From positions 62,001 through 126,000 of the forward strand of contig NZ_JAICDG010000009.1 of the NCBI RefSeq assembly GCF_022751215.1: a stretch of 64,000 bases of DNA, read 5' to 3'. Below the pieces are notes generated by a model, which was given only the letters and a program-made list of their open reading frames with translations, was not told where the DNA came from and made no database searches. Position 1 is the first letter of the stretch, and each line of letters begins with the position of its first letter. The position numbers and the translations under genes are program-made. Of the stretch, positions 9,160 to 17,457 are shown one piece after another. The DNA is from Actinomadura terrae (lineage in GTDB: Bacteria; Actinomycetota; Actinomycetes; Streptosporangiales; Streptosporangiaceae).

Positions 9160-9165
9160 TAAACT
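9160..9165 (+). promoter_or_regulatory. -10 box of a probable leaderless promoter (marR)
   Basis: TAAACT ends 7 bases before ATG 9173, with no ribosome binding site. The surrounding bases closely match those at the second marR gene (22787-22792). Confidence 0.45.
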
Positions 9166-9172
9166 GGCCGCC

Positions 9173-9655
9173 ATGAACGAGAAGGGGGTCGAGGTACCCG
9201 GGAGCGCCGAGCCGCTCGACACCGTCGAGCGGAGCATGGTGAAGCTGCGCCGGGGCATGTCCCGCCAGCGGCTCGGCAGGGCCGCGATCCGGGAGCACAA
9301 CCTCCCGGTGGACGTCCAGGTCCTGCATGTCGTCGACGTCATCGACGAGGGCCCCGACGACGCCTGCCAGGAGATGAGCGTCGGCCTGGTCGCCTCCCGG
9401 CTCGGCGTCGACGCCTCCCGCGGCAGCCGCATCGTCGCCGAGGCCGTCAAGCTCGGCTACGTCCGCCGCGTCGCGTCCCAGGAGGACGGCCGCCGCATCC
9501 ACCTCGAACTCACCGCGGCGGGCCGCTCGGTCGTCGAGGCCACGCGCCGCACCCGCCAGGAGCACTTCGCCAAGGCCATGTCCGGCTGGACGGAGGCGGA
9601 GCGGTCCGAGTTCGCCCGGCTGCTGGCCCGCTTCGTCCAGACCTACGAGGGTTGA
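9173..9655 (+). CDS. MarR-family transcriptional regulator
   Basis: Winged-helix dimer-forming repressor of 160 residues. The helix-turn-helix covers VGLVASRLGVDASRGSRIVA and the wing follows at RRVASQEDGRRIHLELTAAG. ATG 9173 was chosen over an in-frame ATG at 9143 because a -10 box ends 7 bases upstream. Divergence from an EmrB-type pump and the repeats between them indicate that it represses both genes until a ligand binds. Its 3' end overlaps by 13 bases the convergent small membrane-protein gene. Confidence 0.9.
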   Translation: MNEKGVEVPGSAEPLDTVERSMVKLRRGMSRQRLGRAAIREHNLPVDVQVLHVVDVIDEGPDDACQEMSVGLVASRLGVDASRGSRIVAEAVKLGYVRRVASQEDGRRIHLELTAAGRSVVEATRRTRQEHFAKAMSGWTEAERSEFARLLARFVQTYEG

Positions 9656-9939
9656 CCCTCACCCCCCGCCTCGGGCGCCTCCCCCTCCCCCCGGGTCTCC
9701 GGGAACTGGCGCAGGACAAGGAGCCCCCCGATACCCGGCACCAAAGACCACCACCGCCCACCACCCGGCGGCGGTGCCATCAGCGTGAGCACGATGACCG
9801 CCAGGTAGGCCGTCCCGTGCAGCGGACCGGTGAGCGAGCTGACCACCCGCACGTGCACGGTGACCAGGTTGACGAGCAGGACGACGAGCGAGGCGGCCTC
9901 GACGAGGGCCGCGATCCGCAGTGCGCGCACGGTGGTCAC
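9643..9939 (-). CDS. Small DUF3817-like membrane protein
   Basis: A 98-residue protein with three hydrophobic segments. The LRIAALVEAASLVVLLVNLV start and the PLHGTAYLAVIVLTL segment resemble DUF3817 proteins, whose role is unknown. A soluble, Gly/Glu-rich tail ends the protein. The GTG start overlaps the stop of the preceding gene as GTGA, so the two are coupled and probably act together in the membrane. The last 13 bases overlap the end of the convergent marR gene. Confidence 0.65.
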   Translation of the reverse strand: MTTVRALRIAALVEAASLVVLLVNLVTVHVRVVSSLTGPLHGTAYLAVIVLTLMAPPPGGGRWWSLVPGIGGLLVLRQFPETRGEGEAPEAGGEGQPS

Positions 9940-10370
9940 GCCCCCGTCGTCGAGCCGGGGCGGACGATCATCAGCACGACGACGATCGCCCACAGCAGGT
10001 TGAACACGCCGGTGACGACGGCGAGCCGGACCGTCGCGCCGGAGTCCGGCGCGTCCAGGGCCAGCAGCCGCCGCTGCCCCGGCAGGATCGCCAGCCCGAG
10101 CACGCTCGCCGCGATCACGGTCAGCACGATCGACGTGATCAGCCAGGCGTCGGCGAGGACGCCGAGCCGCGCGCCGGTCGCGACCCCGAAGGCCGGGACC
10201 GCGACCCCGACGGCGGTGTAGGCGCGGCAGATCCGGTGCAGGAACGCGGCCGTCCCCTCCCCGGGCGCGGTCGTGCGGACGAGTCGCGGGAAGAGCGAGG
10301 CGGCGACGGCGATCGGCCCGACCGCCAGGATCGCCGCGAGGACGTGCACCGACAGCAGCAGTTTGGTCAT
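9936..10370 (-). CDS. DUF2269-like integral membrane protein
   Basis: A 144-residue protein with four hydrophobic segments and the early pattern KLLLSVHVLAAILAVGP typical of DUF2269-type four-helix membrane proteins. These are sometimes linked to haem or redox proteins, but the function is unknown. ATG 10370 was chosen because GGGGG precedes it by 7 bases; a longer frame to 10400 would run across the operator. It is divergent from padR and is the likely main target of that regulator. Confidence 0.75.
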   Translation of the reverse strand: MTKLLLSVHVLAAILAVGPIAVAASLFPRLVRTTAPGEGTAAFLHRICRAYTAVGVAVPAFGVATGARLGVLADAWLITSIVLTVIAASVLGLAILPGQRRLLALDAPDSGATVRLAVVTGVFNLLWAIVVVLMIVRPGSTTGA

Positions 10371-10383
10371 CAGCGAACCCCCA

Positions 10384-10440
10384 TATGTGTTGGCTGCCAA
10401 TACATACCACGCCTACTCGAACCTTGTGTAGGCTGCCTAC
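10384..10440. promoter_or_regulatory. Twin PadR-type operators
   Basis: Two inverted repeats with the same core lie 39 bases apart, centre to centre. TTGGC-T-GCCAA at 10390-10400 extends to a near-perfect 23-base palindrome over 10384-10406. GTAGGC-T-GCCTAC lies at 10428-10440. The second overlaps the predicted -10 box of padR and the first lies beside the start of the divergent membrane gene, so one regulator can control both directions. Confidence 0.75.
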
Positions 10441-10442
10441 CT

Positions 10443-10766
10443 ATGAGAGCGGACGCCGTACGAGGACATCTGGACGGGCTGTTGCTGGCCGTGCTCGAAC
10501 CCGGCCCCCTGCACGGCTACGCGATCATCACCGCCGTACAGCGGCGCAGCGGCGGCGCGCTGGAGCTGCGCACGGGCACGATCTACCCCGCCCTCCAACG
10601 GCTGGAGCGGCTCGGCCTGCTGAGCAGCAGCTGGGACGCGGTCGGCGAACGCCGTCGCCGCCGCTACGAGCTCACCGACGCGGGCCGCCGCGCCCTCGCC
10701 ACCGAGCGGACGGCGTGGAACGAGTTCACGGCCGCGATCGGCTCCGTCCTGAACCCGGCGACATGA
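10443..10766 (+). CDS. PadR-family transcriptional regulator
   Basis: A 107-residue single-domain winged-helix protein of the short PadR-s2 group. The family hallmarks are LLAVLEPGPLHGYAI, the TGTIYPALQRLERLGL recognition-helix region and a wing with RRRRYELTDAGRRAL. The -10-like TAGGCT lies 8 bases before ATG with no ribosome binding site. The start of the next gene overlaps the stop as ATGA, coupling repressor and membrane protein. The two palindromes upstream are its probable binding sites. Confidence 0.92.
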   Translation: MRADAVRGHLDGLLLAVLEPGPLHGYAIITAVQRRSGGALELRTGTIYPALQRLERLGLLSSSWDAVGERRRRRYELTDAGRRALATERTAWNEFTAAIGSVLNPAT

Positions 10767-11464
10767 CCGCCCCCCGCCACATGACGCACAGCACGCAGCC
10801 CCCCGGCGCCCACGAAGCCGACCCGGACGAGACGAGCGACCCGATCGAGGACTACACGGCGACCCTGACGGCCACGCTGCGCGGCCCGTCCCGCCTCAAG
10901 TCCCGCATGATCGAGGAGATCCGCGACGGCCTCACCGACACGGCCGCCGCGTACACCGGCGAGGGCGTCCCCTACCCGGACGCCGTGCACAGCGCGATAC
11001 AGGAGTTCGGAACCGCCGACGAGCTGGCTCCCAACTGCCAGCGGGAACTGACTCTGGCCCAGGCCCGGCACACCGGCCGGGTCGCGGCGCTCACCGTCCC
11101 GTTCCTGGCCACCTGCTGGTTCCTGACCTGGACGTCCGGCCCGGACGGCGGCTGGCCGCTACGGCTGCTGGCGGTCCACCTCGGCTGCGTTGCGACCGCC
11201 GCCGCGCTGCTAGCCACCGTCGCCCTGACCGCGACCGGCCCACTGGCCCGCCGCCTGCCGACGCCCCGGCGGCTGCCCCTCGCCGTCGCCTGGACCGGCA
11301 CCGCCGCCGGAGTCGCCATGGGAATCGGCGCCCTGGCCCTGCTCACCGCCGCCGCCCCGGCCGCGAACTGGCCGATGATGGCGGTCGCGGGCGGACTCAC
11401 CGCCGTGTCCCACGCCGGAGTGACCTCCGCCGCCCGAGCCTGCCGCCACTGCGCACGCGCCTAG
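10763..11464 (+). CDS. HAAS-type signalling-domain membrane protein
   Basis: Membrane protein of 233 residues translationally coupled to padR. Residues about 28-100 (EDYTATLTATLRGPSRLKS to FGTADELAPNCQ) resemble the HAAS/permease-prefix helical domain that commonly sits next to PadR regulators. Four to five hydrophobic segments follow. Known PadR-HAAS pairs are thought to relay envelope status to the repressor; here that is inference from family and coupling. The last residues include a Cys-rich end (ACRHCARA). Confidence 0.7.
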   Translation: MTAPRHMTHSTQPPGAHEADPDETSDPIEDYTATLTATLRGPSRLKSRMIEEIRDGLTDTAAAYTGEGVPYPDAVHSAIQEFGTADELAPNCQRELTLAQARHTGRVAALTVPFLATCWFLTWTSGPDGGWPLRLLAVHLGCVATAAALLATVALTATGPLARRLPTPRRLPLAVAWTGTAAGVAMGIGALALLTAAAPAANWPMMAVAGGLTAVSHAGVTSAARACRHCARA

Positions 11465-11877
11465 TCGACCGCAGTTGGTGCCCTCGCCCATCGCCGCACT
11501 GGACGCTTCAGCCGGACAGCAATGACTGCGTCCGGGCACGAAAAGACCTGAAGGCGGGCAGCCCTCCACCGCAAAAAGCCCCACACAAGCGCCCTAGCTC
11601 GCAAGGAGCCCAGCCAGACTCGACAGAAGCCATCAGCAGAGACCCAGCGCGCCAAGGGGCACCGCCTCTACCCCTGAGCCATCACCGAATTGGCCGAACC
11701 CTGCCAGGGCAGCCCCCGGCCCCTGCCACCAGCCACAACACAACAGACCGACACCGAACCCAGTCCTCCCAACGCTGAGCGCCGCGAAAACCGGATGACA
11801 ATCACGACGCGGAGGCGGAGTCTGGGTGCCCTCGACGGCGTGCGGGGCGCCGTCCCACCGGAGCACGGGGGTCTGCG
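11465..11877. other. Gene-poor gap of about 410 bases
   Basis: No convincing gene, promoter or hairpin is seen. A short + strand frame starting at ATG 11795 ends at TGA 11879-11881, overlapping the next start, but it has no family resemblance. Confidence 0.5.
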
Positions 11878-13251
11878 GTGATCGACGCGAAAACGGTTGC
11901 GAAGTTCGGCTTGCCCGGCTATCTCAGGTCGGTCCCGGACGAGATCGAGGCCCACGACCTGCCCGTCACCGGCGCGCTGCCGCCCGAACTGGACGGCCGC
12001 TACATCCGCAACGGCCCCAACGCCCTGCCCGGGACGACCAGCAAGCACTTCCAGGTGGGTCCCGGCATGCTGCACGGGGTACGCCTGCGCGACGGCCGCG
12101 CCGAGTGGTACCGCAACCGCTGGGTACGGACGGGTGCCTTCGAGGGCCGGTCGCTGGTCCGCCCGGACGGCACGTTCGACCTCACCGCGCCGTCCGCCAA
12201 CACGCACGTGATCCACCACGCCGACCGAATCCTCACGCTGGTCGAGATAGGCCTGCCGTACGAGGTCCGGCCCGACCTGTCCACCGTCGGCCCCTGCGAC
12301 TTCGGCGGCGCGCTCACCACCGCCATGACCGCGCATCCCAAACAGGACCCGGCCACCGGCGACCTGCACTTCTTCGGCTACGGGATGCGCCCGCCGTTCC
12401 TCACCTACCACCGGCTCGACGCGGCCGGACACCTCGTCCACAGCCGCGAGGTCAAGGTGCCGGGCCCGACACTGATGCACGACTTCGCCGTCACCGAGCA
12501 CCACGTCGTCTGGCTCGACCTGCCGATGACCTTCCAGCGCGCCCTGGTCGGCCACGCCATCCCCTACGGCTGGGACGACGCGTACGGCGCGCGGCTCGGC
12601 GTCATGCGGCACGACGTCCCGGACGCGCCCGTCCAGTGGTTCGACATCGACCCCTGCTTCATCTTCCACGTCGGCAACGCCCACGAGCAGGACGGACGGA
12701 TCGTCCTCGATGCCGTCCGCTACTCCCCCGCCGAATTCACGGCCATGTGGGACGTCCTCTCCCGAACCGTGATGCCGACCCTGGACGCTCCCCCGGTCGG
12801 ACGCGCCCACCTCCACCGCTGGACGCTCGACCCCCACAACGGCACCGTCACCGAACGCCCCCTGGACGACCGAGCCGTGGAGTTCCCCACCCTGAACGAC
12901 GAGCGGACCGGCCGTCCCGCCCGCCACCTCTACGCCGTCACCGGCACCGAACCCCTCAGCCGCGACGATTGCGCGATCGTCAAGTACGACACCGCCACGG
13001 GCGCCACCACCTCCCACGACCTGGGCCCGGACACCATGATCGGCGAAGCGGTGTTCGTCCCCAGAAACGACCCGAGCGGCGAGGACGACGGCTGGCTGAT
13101 GGCCATCGCTACCACCCGCGACGGCGCCGCCTCCCAACTCCTCGTCCTGGACGCGGCGGACGTCCAACCGGTCGCCACCGTAGACCTCCCGCGAGGCGTC
13201 CCGGTGGGCTTCCACGGTTCCTGGATAGGCTCGCCCGGCGACCAATCCTGA
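11878..13251 (+). CDS. Carotenoid cleavage oxygenase family protein
   Basis: Non-haem Fe(II) dioxygenase that cleaves the double bond of carotenoids, stilbenes or related polyenes. The seven-bladed propeller family is recognised by the N-terminal PPELDGRYIRNGPNALP and by four spaced iron-binding histidines: His153 (TAHPK), His201 (MHDF), His264 (IFHVGN) and His446 (GFHGSWIG). The length of 457 residues is typical. The GTG start has GGGGG about 6 bases upstream. No carotenoid biosynthesis gene is nearby, so the substrate may be a lignin-like stilbene or an imported apocarotenoid. Confidence 0.9.
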   Translation: MIDAKTVAKFGLPGYLRSVPDEIEAHDLPVTGALPPELDGRYIRNGPNALPGTTSKHFQVGPGMLHGVRLRDGRAEWYRNRWVRTGAFEGRSLVRPDGTFDLTAPSANTHVIHHADRILTLVEIGLPYEVRPDLSTVGPCDFGGALTTAMTAHPKQDPATGDLHFFGYGMRPPFLTYHRLDAAGHLVHSREVKVPGPTLMHDFAVTEHHVVWLDLPMTFQRALVGHAIPYGWDDAYGARLGVMRHDVPDAPVQWFDIDPCFIFHVGNAHEQDGRIVLDAVRYSPAEFTAMWDVLSRTVMPTLDAPPVGRAHLHRWTLDPHNGTVTERPLDDRAVEFPTLNDERTGRPARHLYAVTGTEPLSRDDCAIVKYDTATGATTSHDLGPDTMIGEAVFVPRNDPSGEDDGWLMAIATTRDGAASQLLVLDAADVQPVATVDLPRGVPVGFHGSWIGSPGDQS

Positions 13252-14551
13252 CCTACCGCCGAAAACCCACCAGCGCGACTCCACGGCCATCAACAATGGC
13301 CGCAACAACAGAGGGGCCGCCACCCCCTACCCCCTCATCCCAGACACCGCAGAGCAGTTGCCTAGGCGCTCTGGCAGGGGACATAGGAAATTGCCCCGAG
13401 GACGACCCCCTAGCGGCCGAGCGAAGCGAACCCGCCGATGCACTCAAAGCTTCGTTTCCAGGCAGCAATTCCCGGCACACATGACCGACACCAACCTGCC
13501 CGCGCCTTCCCTCCCGCTGCCCGCCCAGGCCCCGCCCTCGACGACGGCCCCGCGCACCCCGCCACCGTCTCTGACTCGTCCGACCAGCCACCTCAACACC
13601 GGGGCCAGACTCGCCCTCAGCCGCCTCCCCAGGGCAAGTGAGGAAATGAGTTCGTCGCGGACCTGCTCGAAGCGGCTGACCATCAGCCGACGACCATCGC
13701 CCGGAACGTCCTAGCCGAACCCAGAAACCCGCGAAACAGTTACCAAGACCAAGGCGTACTAGCCCTGAACGGCTCGTCGAACGAACCACTCGGCACCGAG
13801 ACGCCACATCCCGCCCACACGACGAGGCGTCACACTAGCTGATCCTGTGAACTCCTCTAGGTCACCGCCCGCCTAGGCACCATTCCCCGACCAGTGGCAG
13901 TGCTGCGAGGGCGCCCACCCTTCCTCGGCTCAGACCTTCCGTACCGCCAACGAAGGACTGCCGACGCGTTCGACGCCTTCATCCCCCCGCGCCTCGTCCT
14001 CCCTTGGACCAAACCCAACCGGCATCGCCCTCCAGCAGCAACAGCCGGACGCCCCGCCCTGCCCCCAACGAGCCAAGCCCCTGCGTCGAGCCGATCACCA
14101 GAAGGCCGCGTCTCCTCGCTCACGAGGCGCTCCGCCACCTCGCCTGCCGGAAGAGACGCTGCCCACTGGCTACGCCAGGCTGGCGGCGCTGCTCAACCTC
14201 CAGGACAGCATCAGCACCCCTCAGCGTCACTCTTCGGCCCACCTCCGAAGCCAGCAGTCGGCCCGCGCACAATTCAAGCCTTGCCCTCGGTGACCAGCCG
14301 TGCCGACCACCGCCCACGAACCACATCACCAACCAAGCGGCTACTCTTCGCACCGCCCGCAGGCCAGCACCCCACGCGGGGCCGCGCCCACGATGTGCAG
14401 GCGGCATTGGTTGCCCGGCGCCGCATGTCCGGGGTGAGTTCGCCGCATGACCAGGCCAACACCGGGCAAAACAGTGGCGACACGACCACATCGCACACGG
14501 TCCGCGGATCGGCCGAGAGGCCCGTCTCGGACCGGGCCTCGCTTTGAACGG
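13252..14551. other. Accessory gap of about 1.3 kb without a supported gene
   Basis: Several overlapping frames exist but none shows a family motif, a ribosome binding site or consistent codon use. A frame around 13640-13800 (containing EFVADLLEAADHQPTTIARN) reads like protein but is preceded by an in-frame stop and has no start. The stretch looks like decayed coding DNA. Confidence 0.4.
14517..14545 (+). terminator. Terminator-like hairpin
   Basis: An 8-base GC stem (GAGGCCCG at 14517-14524, CGGGCCTC at 14533-14540) is followed by GCTTTG. It lies 7 bases before the ATP-binding protein gene and may end transcripts from the upstream gap or act as an attenuator. Confidence 0.4.
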
Positions 14552-15010
14552 ATGGCCGCTGTGACCCTGTCCACGCCCGACCACGTTGACGCCGATCCCG
14601 CACCGGCCCTGCACACCGGCCGATGGCGCCTGCCGAGCGGGCGAGCGATGACCAAGCACACACGCCAGGCGATCCACCACGCCCTGCAAAGTTGGGGCGT
14701 CGGCTCGGCCGCAGGCGATCTCACCGACCATCTGACGACGCTCGTCCACGACGTCCTCGCCCGGGCGAACGTACGTGGGCGAGGGCAGGTCGAGTTGCGG
14801 CTGGAGCTCCGCGCGTCCGCCCGGCTGCTCCTAGGCGAGGTACGCAACGCTGCCCCCTCCCGGCCGGGCTCCGGTGACCGGGCGGTGTCCGACGGTGACG
14901 GCCATGGGATCATCGCGCTCACCTATGGACGCCGTCCCACGCGCGACGGCATTGGTTACATCCACTCCTTCACCTGGTGGCAACCGGGCGCGATCACCGC
15001 CAACCAGTGA
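14552..15010 (+). CDS. Degenerate RsbW-like ATP-binding (anti-sigma type) protein
   Basis: A 152-residue protein whose layout matches the small HATPase_c_2 proteins of actinomycetes. An N-terminal LHTGRWRLPSG strand is followed by a helix (TRQAIHHALQSWGVG), the position of the N box (DHLTTLVHDVLARANV) and a G1-like segment (LGEVRNAAPSRP). The usual N-box Asn-Ala (SELVTNA) has become HDVLARA and the G1 Asp is an Asn, so ATP binding is doubtful. ATG 14552 has only a weak ribosome binding site. It is probably a diverged or decaying paralogue beside a transposase remnant. Confidence 0.55.
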   Translation: MAAVTLSTPDHVDADPAPALHTGRWRLPSGRAMTKHTRQAIHHALQSWGVGSAAGDLTDHLTTLVHDVLARANVRGRGQVELRLELRASARLLLGEVRNAAPSRPGSGDRAVSDGDGHGIIALTYGRRPTRDGIGYIHSFTWWQPGAITANQ

Positions 15011-15021
15011 TCCAGCCTTGA

Positions 15022-15210
15022 ACAAACCGACCAGATGATCAGGTGGAGCAGGACTCTGACTCGGCTGAGGCGGCACACAAGGCACGGCTCGCCGTCGAAT
15101 GCGGCATCAACCGGCTCGGACATCACTGGGGCGTGGCGAGCAGGTACGACCAGCTCGCCGTCAGATTCGAGGGCACTGACTTGATCGTCGTGATCAACAA
15201 GTTGCTATGA
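15022..15210 (+). pseudogene. 3' remnant of an IS5-type transposase
   Basis: From an in-frame stop at 15019-15021 to TGA 15208-15210 the frame encodes the family C-terminus: HKARLAVECGINRL, then VASRYDQLAVRFEG, then LIVVINKLL. This matches the final helix region of IS5/IS1182-like DDE transposases, including the catalytic-region Glu in VECGINRL. Only about 60 codons remain, there is no start codon, and no inverted repeats were recognised. It marks a past insertion event. Confidence 0.75.
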
Positions 15211-15300
15211 CCTGTGCGGACCGACCTCCGATGGTGGGAGGCTCGATAGCGGTGAGGGACAGGCTGATGGGCAGACCCACATCCTGTTGAAGGCCGAAAC

Positions 15301-15570
15301 GAGAACGGTGAGCGCATCAGCGAGCCGTCCGAGGACGCCAGTTTCGGGCTGGTTGTCGAGCTGACCGACCCGGACAACACTTTCGTCATCATCGAGTCCG
15401 ACGAGGGCGACCCCACCTGGTTCGCGTCGGTAGCCCTGCTCGACGTTGAGGTGATGGGGACGCTGTTCGCGTGCCAGCCGAAGGTGAAGGAGCCGAGGCC
15501 GGAGCCAACGCTGACGGTGCGGGTGCCCTCGCCGGGTTTGGCACTGCGGGCGCGACCCCGCCGCCGGTGA
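15301..15570 (+). pseudogene. Fragment of an unidentified acidic protein
   Basis: This frame ends at TGA 15568-15570 and encodes a protein-like segment (VVELTDPDNTFVIIESDEGD, then PTWFASVALL) that continues into a low-complexity Pro/Arg tail. No start codon is found upstream in frame, so it is probably a decayed gene. The segment vaguely resembles small immunity- or DUF-type proteins of actinomycetes, but no family is claimed. Confidence 0.35.
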
Positions 15571-15808
15571 GCCCGCTGGAGCCCTCAGCGACGATTCCGC
15601 TGACCGCGCCGCCAAGGACACCCGCACTGCCCGCAACGCCCGCGCGAGACGAGGTCGAGTTTGCGACCCGGCCCACCTCCGGGACGAGGTCAGCACGGAC
15701 ACCGAACCCGACCAGTTCGCCAACGTCCTCACCCACTGGACCGCCGAAACAGCCCACGCCCACGCCAGACTGCGCAAGTCACAGCCCCCTACGCTCCTGA
15801 TACACGGA
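15571..15808. other. Gap with a further possible gene remnant
   Basis: One + strand frame here reads like protein (DEVSTDTEPDQFANVLTHW, then TAETAHAHARLRK) but has no start and no recognisable family. The gap ends at the stop of the convergent HNH gene. Confidence 0.3.
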
Positions 15809-17053
15809 CTAGGCGGCTTCGCTCCAGAGAGATGGATCGGAGGTGATGGTCGATCTTCTCCTGGGTGGTGGGTGGAGGTGGTAGAGGTAGCGTCCGGTGG
15901 TGGTGCGGCTAATGCGGATGTGTTCGGCGTTGGTGTGTTTGTAGCGGTTGTGCCAGCCGCAGCACAGGGCGAGTTGGTCGATGTCCGTGGGACTTTGACC
16001 CAGGGCCCAGCCGTTGACGTGGTCGATCTCGCACAGGCTGCCGGGGACTTCGCATCCCTGGACGGCACAGGTGGGATACAGGGTCTCCAGAACGCGGCGT
16101 TGCCCCGGTGTGGCGAACCGGACCCGATGTCCGAGGTACAAAGGCGTGTTTCCGCTCGCCAGGAGTAGTGGGGAAACTCCGGCGTTGAGGGCGATTCGGC
16201 GGGCCTGTTCGGCGGGGATGGGGGTGCCGTCCGTCAGGCGGGCGGGGGTATCGGTGCCGGTGAGGGTGTCCAGGTCGCAGATCACCGTCACTTTGGTGGC
16301 GGCGTGCCCGCCTGCCAGCACCGAAGTCAGAGCCGCTGCCGTGCGTTCGGGCAGGTCACGCTGGTCCTCGGCTCCGGCGGGTTTCGCGAGTGCCGCGAGG
16401 GTTCCGTCGAAGATCGCGGCGTCCTCGGCGTTGAGCCAGCCCTTGAGGTAGCGGCCGCCGTCCAGGGAGCGTGTGGAGGTGAGCCAAGAGCGGGTGTATC
16501 CGTGACGGGTATCGGCGTCGGGGTTCTCGGTGTCGTCGCGTTCGGCGATCACCTCACTGATCCGCTTGCCGAACGCAGCCACCGTCCCGGCCGAGAAGCC
16601 TTGGTCGACCATGTCGAGGAGAAGGTTCTCGGCGGTGGCGCAGTCGTCATCGTCCAAGCGGGTGGCAGCGGCGGCGATGGTGGCGGCATATCCCTGCGAC
16701 AGCTCTCCGGCCGCCCACCGCTTGGCGACCTGGGGCAACCGATGCCGCTGACGCGCCAGGATGAGACGTTCGGTGGCACGCTGGTCGCGCAGGCCCAGCT
16801 CTGAGCGCAGCCAAGCGCGGGTGGACGGCAAGCCCCAACGCTGGACTTCACCGGCGGCGTCGACCACGCCGATCAACCCGGCCAGACAACTTTCCTGCTG
16901 GTCGACTGCGGCGGCCAGGGTGCGGGTGAGGTCCAGACATGCCGCCGGGGATTCTGGTGGCGTCCGGTGGGCCAGTTCGGCCGCGACCGCAGCTGCGACG
17001 TCCACCAACTCCATGGTGGACGCCTCATCGAGGTCGATCATTATCGAACGCAT
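15809..17053 (-). CDS. DUF222 / 13E12-type HNH endonuclease
   Basis: A 414-residue protein with an N-terminal DUF222 domain (residues about 20-260) and a C-terminal HNH nuclease motif. The latter reads CAVQGCEVPGSLCEIDHVNG, then LCCGWHNRYKH, giving two Cys pairs for zinc plus the catalytic H-N-H. The family (mycobacterial REP13E12 proteins) is repeated in actinomycete genomes and often mobile or DNA-damage responsive; its role here is unproven. It has a leaderless promoter layout and lies in lower-GC DNA beside a transposase remnant and a large palindrome, which suggests acquisition by transfer. Confidence 0.9.
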   Translation of the reverse strand: MRSIMIDLDEASTMELVDVAAAVAAELAHRTPPESPAACLDLTRTLAAAVDQQESCLAGLIGVVDAAGEVQRWGLPSTRAWLRSELGLRDQRATERLILARQRHRLPQVAKRWAAGELSQGYAATIAAAATRLDDDDCATAENLLLDMVDQGFSAGTVAAFGKRISEVIAERDDTENPDADTRHGYTRSWLTSTRSLDGGRYLKGWLNAEDAAIFDGTLAALAKPAGAEDQRDLPERTAAALTSVLAGGHAATKVTVICDLDTLTGTDTPARLTDGTPIPAEQARRIALNAGVSPLLLASGNTPLYLGHRVRFATPGQRRVLETLYPTCAVQGCEVPGSLCEIDHVNGWALGQSPTDIDQLALCCGWHNRYKHTNAEHIRISRTTTGRYLYHLHPPPRRRSTITSDPSLWSEAA

Positions 17054-17059
17054 ACATTG

Positions 17060-17077
17060 ATTCTATCGAACTCCACC
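17060..17077 (-). promoter_or_regulatory. Leaderless promoter of the HNH gene
   Basis: Read on the minus strand, TAGAAT (17065-17060) ends 6 bases before the ATG, and GGTG lies 8 bases upstream of it. This partly matches the RGTG-N8-TAnnnT part of the DNA-damage (RecA-NDp/PafBC) promoter of mycobacteria; the TTGTC half is absent. Confidence 0.4.
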
Positions 17078-17282
17078 TGTTCTACTTTCGAGATCCAGTG
17101 GCGATTAGCCTCACCACGAGGAGCCAAACATCTGCCGTCAAGGTAAGCTCATTTCCGATTTAGTCTGACTTGGCTGCATTTGCGCCACCTGCCGAGCACA
17201 CAGAATCGAAGGATTCACCCCGCGATGGACGGCACCCATGAGCAGCTATGAGGTGAAGGTGGGCTCAACGCGGTTCGGTACA

Positions 17283-17457
17283 GGGCGGTGGTGGGGGCGC
17301 GTCGGGCAGGGGGCAGGCGGAGCCTGCCCGACGAAAGCTGCACCCAGGGGCCGCAGAGGCTCCAAAGTCAAGGGTGGGACGAAGTCCCATCGCGAAGCGA
17401 CGCGAAGCGCCCTTGACTTTGGAGGGGCGGCCCCGTACGCAGCGCCGCCACCACCGC
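17283..17457. repeat. Large branched palindrome with GAA-loop hairpins
   Basis: An outer stem (GCGGTGGTGG 17285-17294, CCACCACCGC 17448-17457) encloses two hairpins. The first pairs CGTCGGGCAGG (17300-17310) with CCTGCCCGACG (17323-17333). The second pairs GGGGCCGC (17347-17354) with GCGGCCCC (17427-17434), and then CTCCAAAGTCAAGGG (17360-17374) with CCCTTGACTTTGGAG (17410-17424). Its tip holds three mini-hairpins each closed by GAA: GGGAC-GAA-GTCCC, TCGC-GAA-GCGA and CGC-GAA-GCG. No protein frame explains it. Confidence 0.8.

Noticed and set aside
11690..11881. A 63-codon frame ending in a start-stop overlap with the carotenoid oxygenase gene
   Set aside because: Its start lacks a ribosome binding site and the protein is low-complexity. 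The overlap alone was not considered sufficient.
17066..17085. GAAC-N7-GTTC upstream of the HNH gene, considered as a LexA box
   Set aside because: The spacer is 7 instead of 4 bases and the flanking bases do not match, so it was not called.
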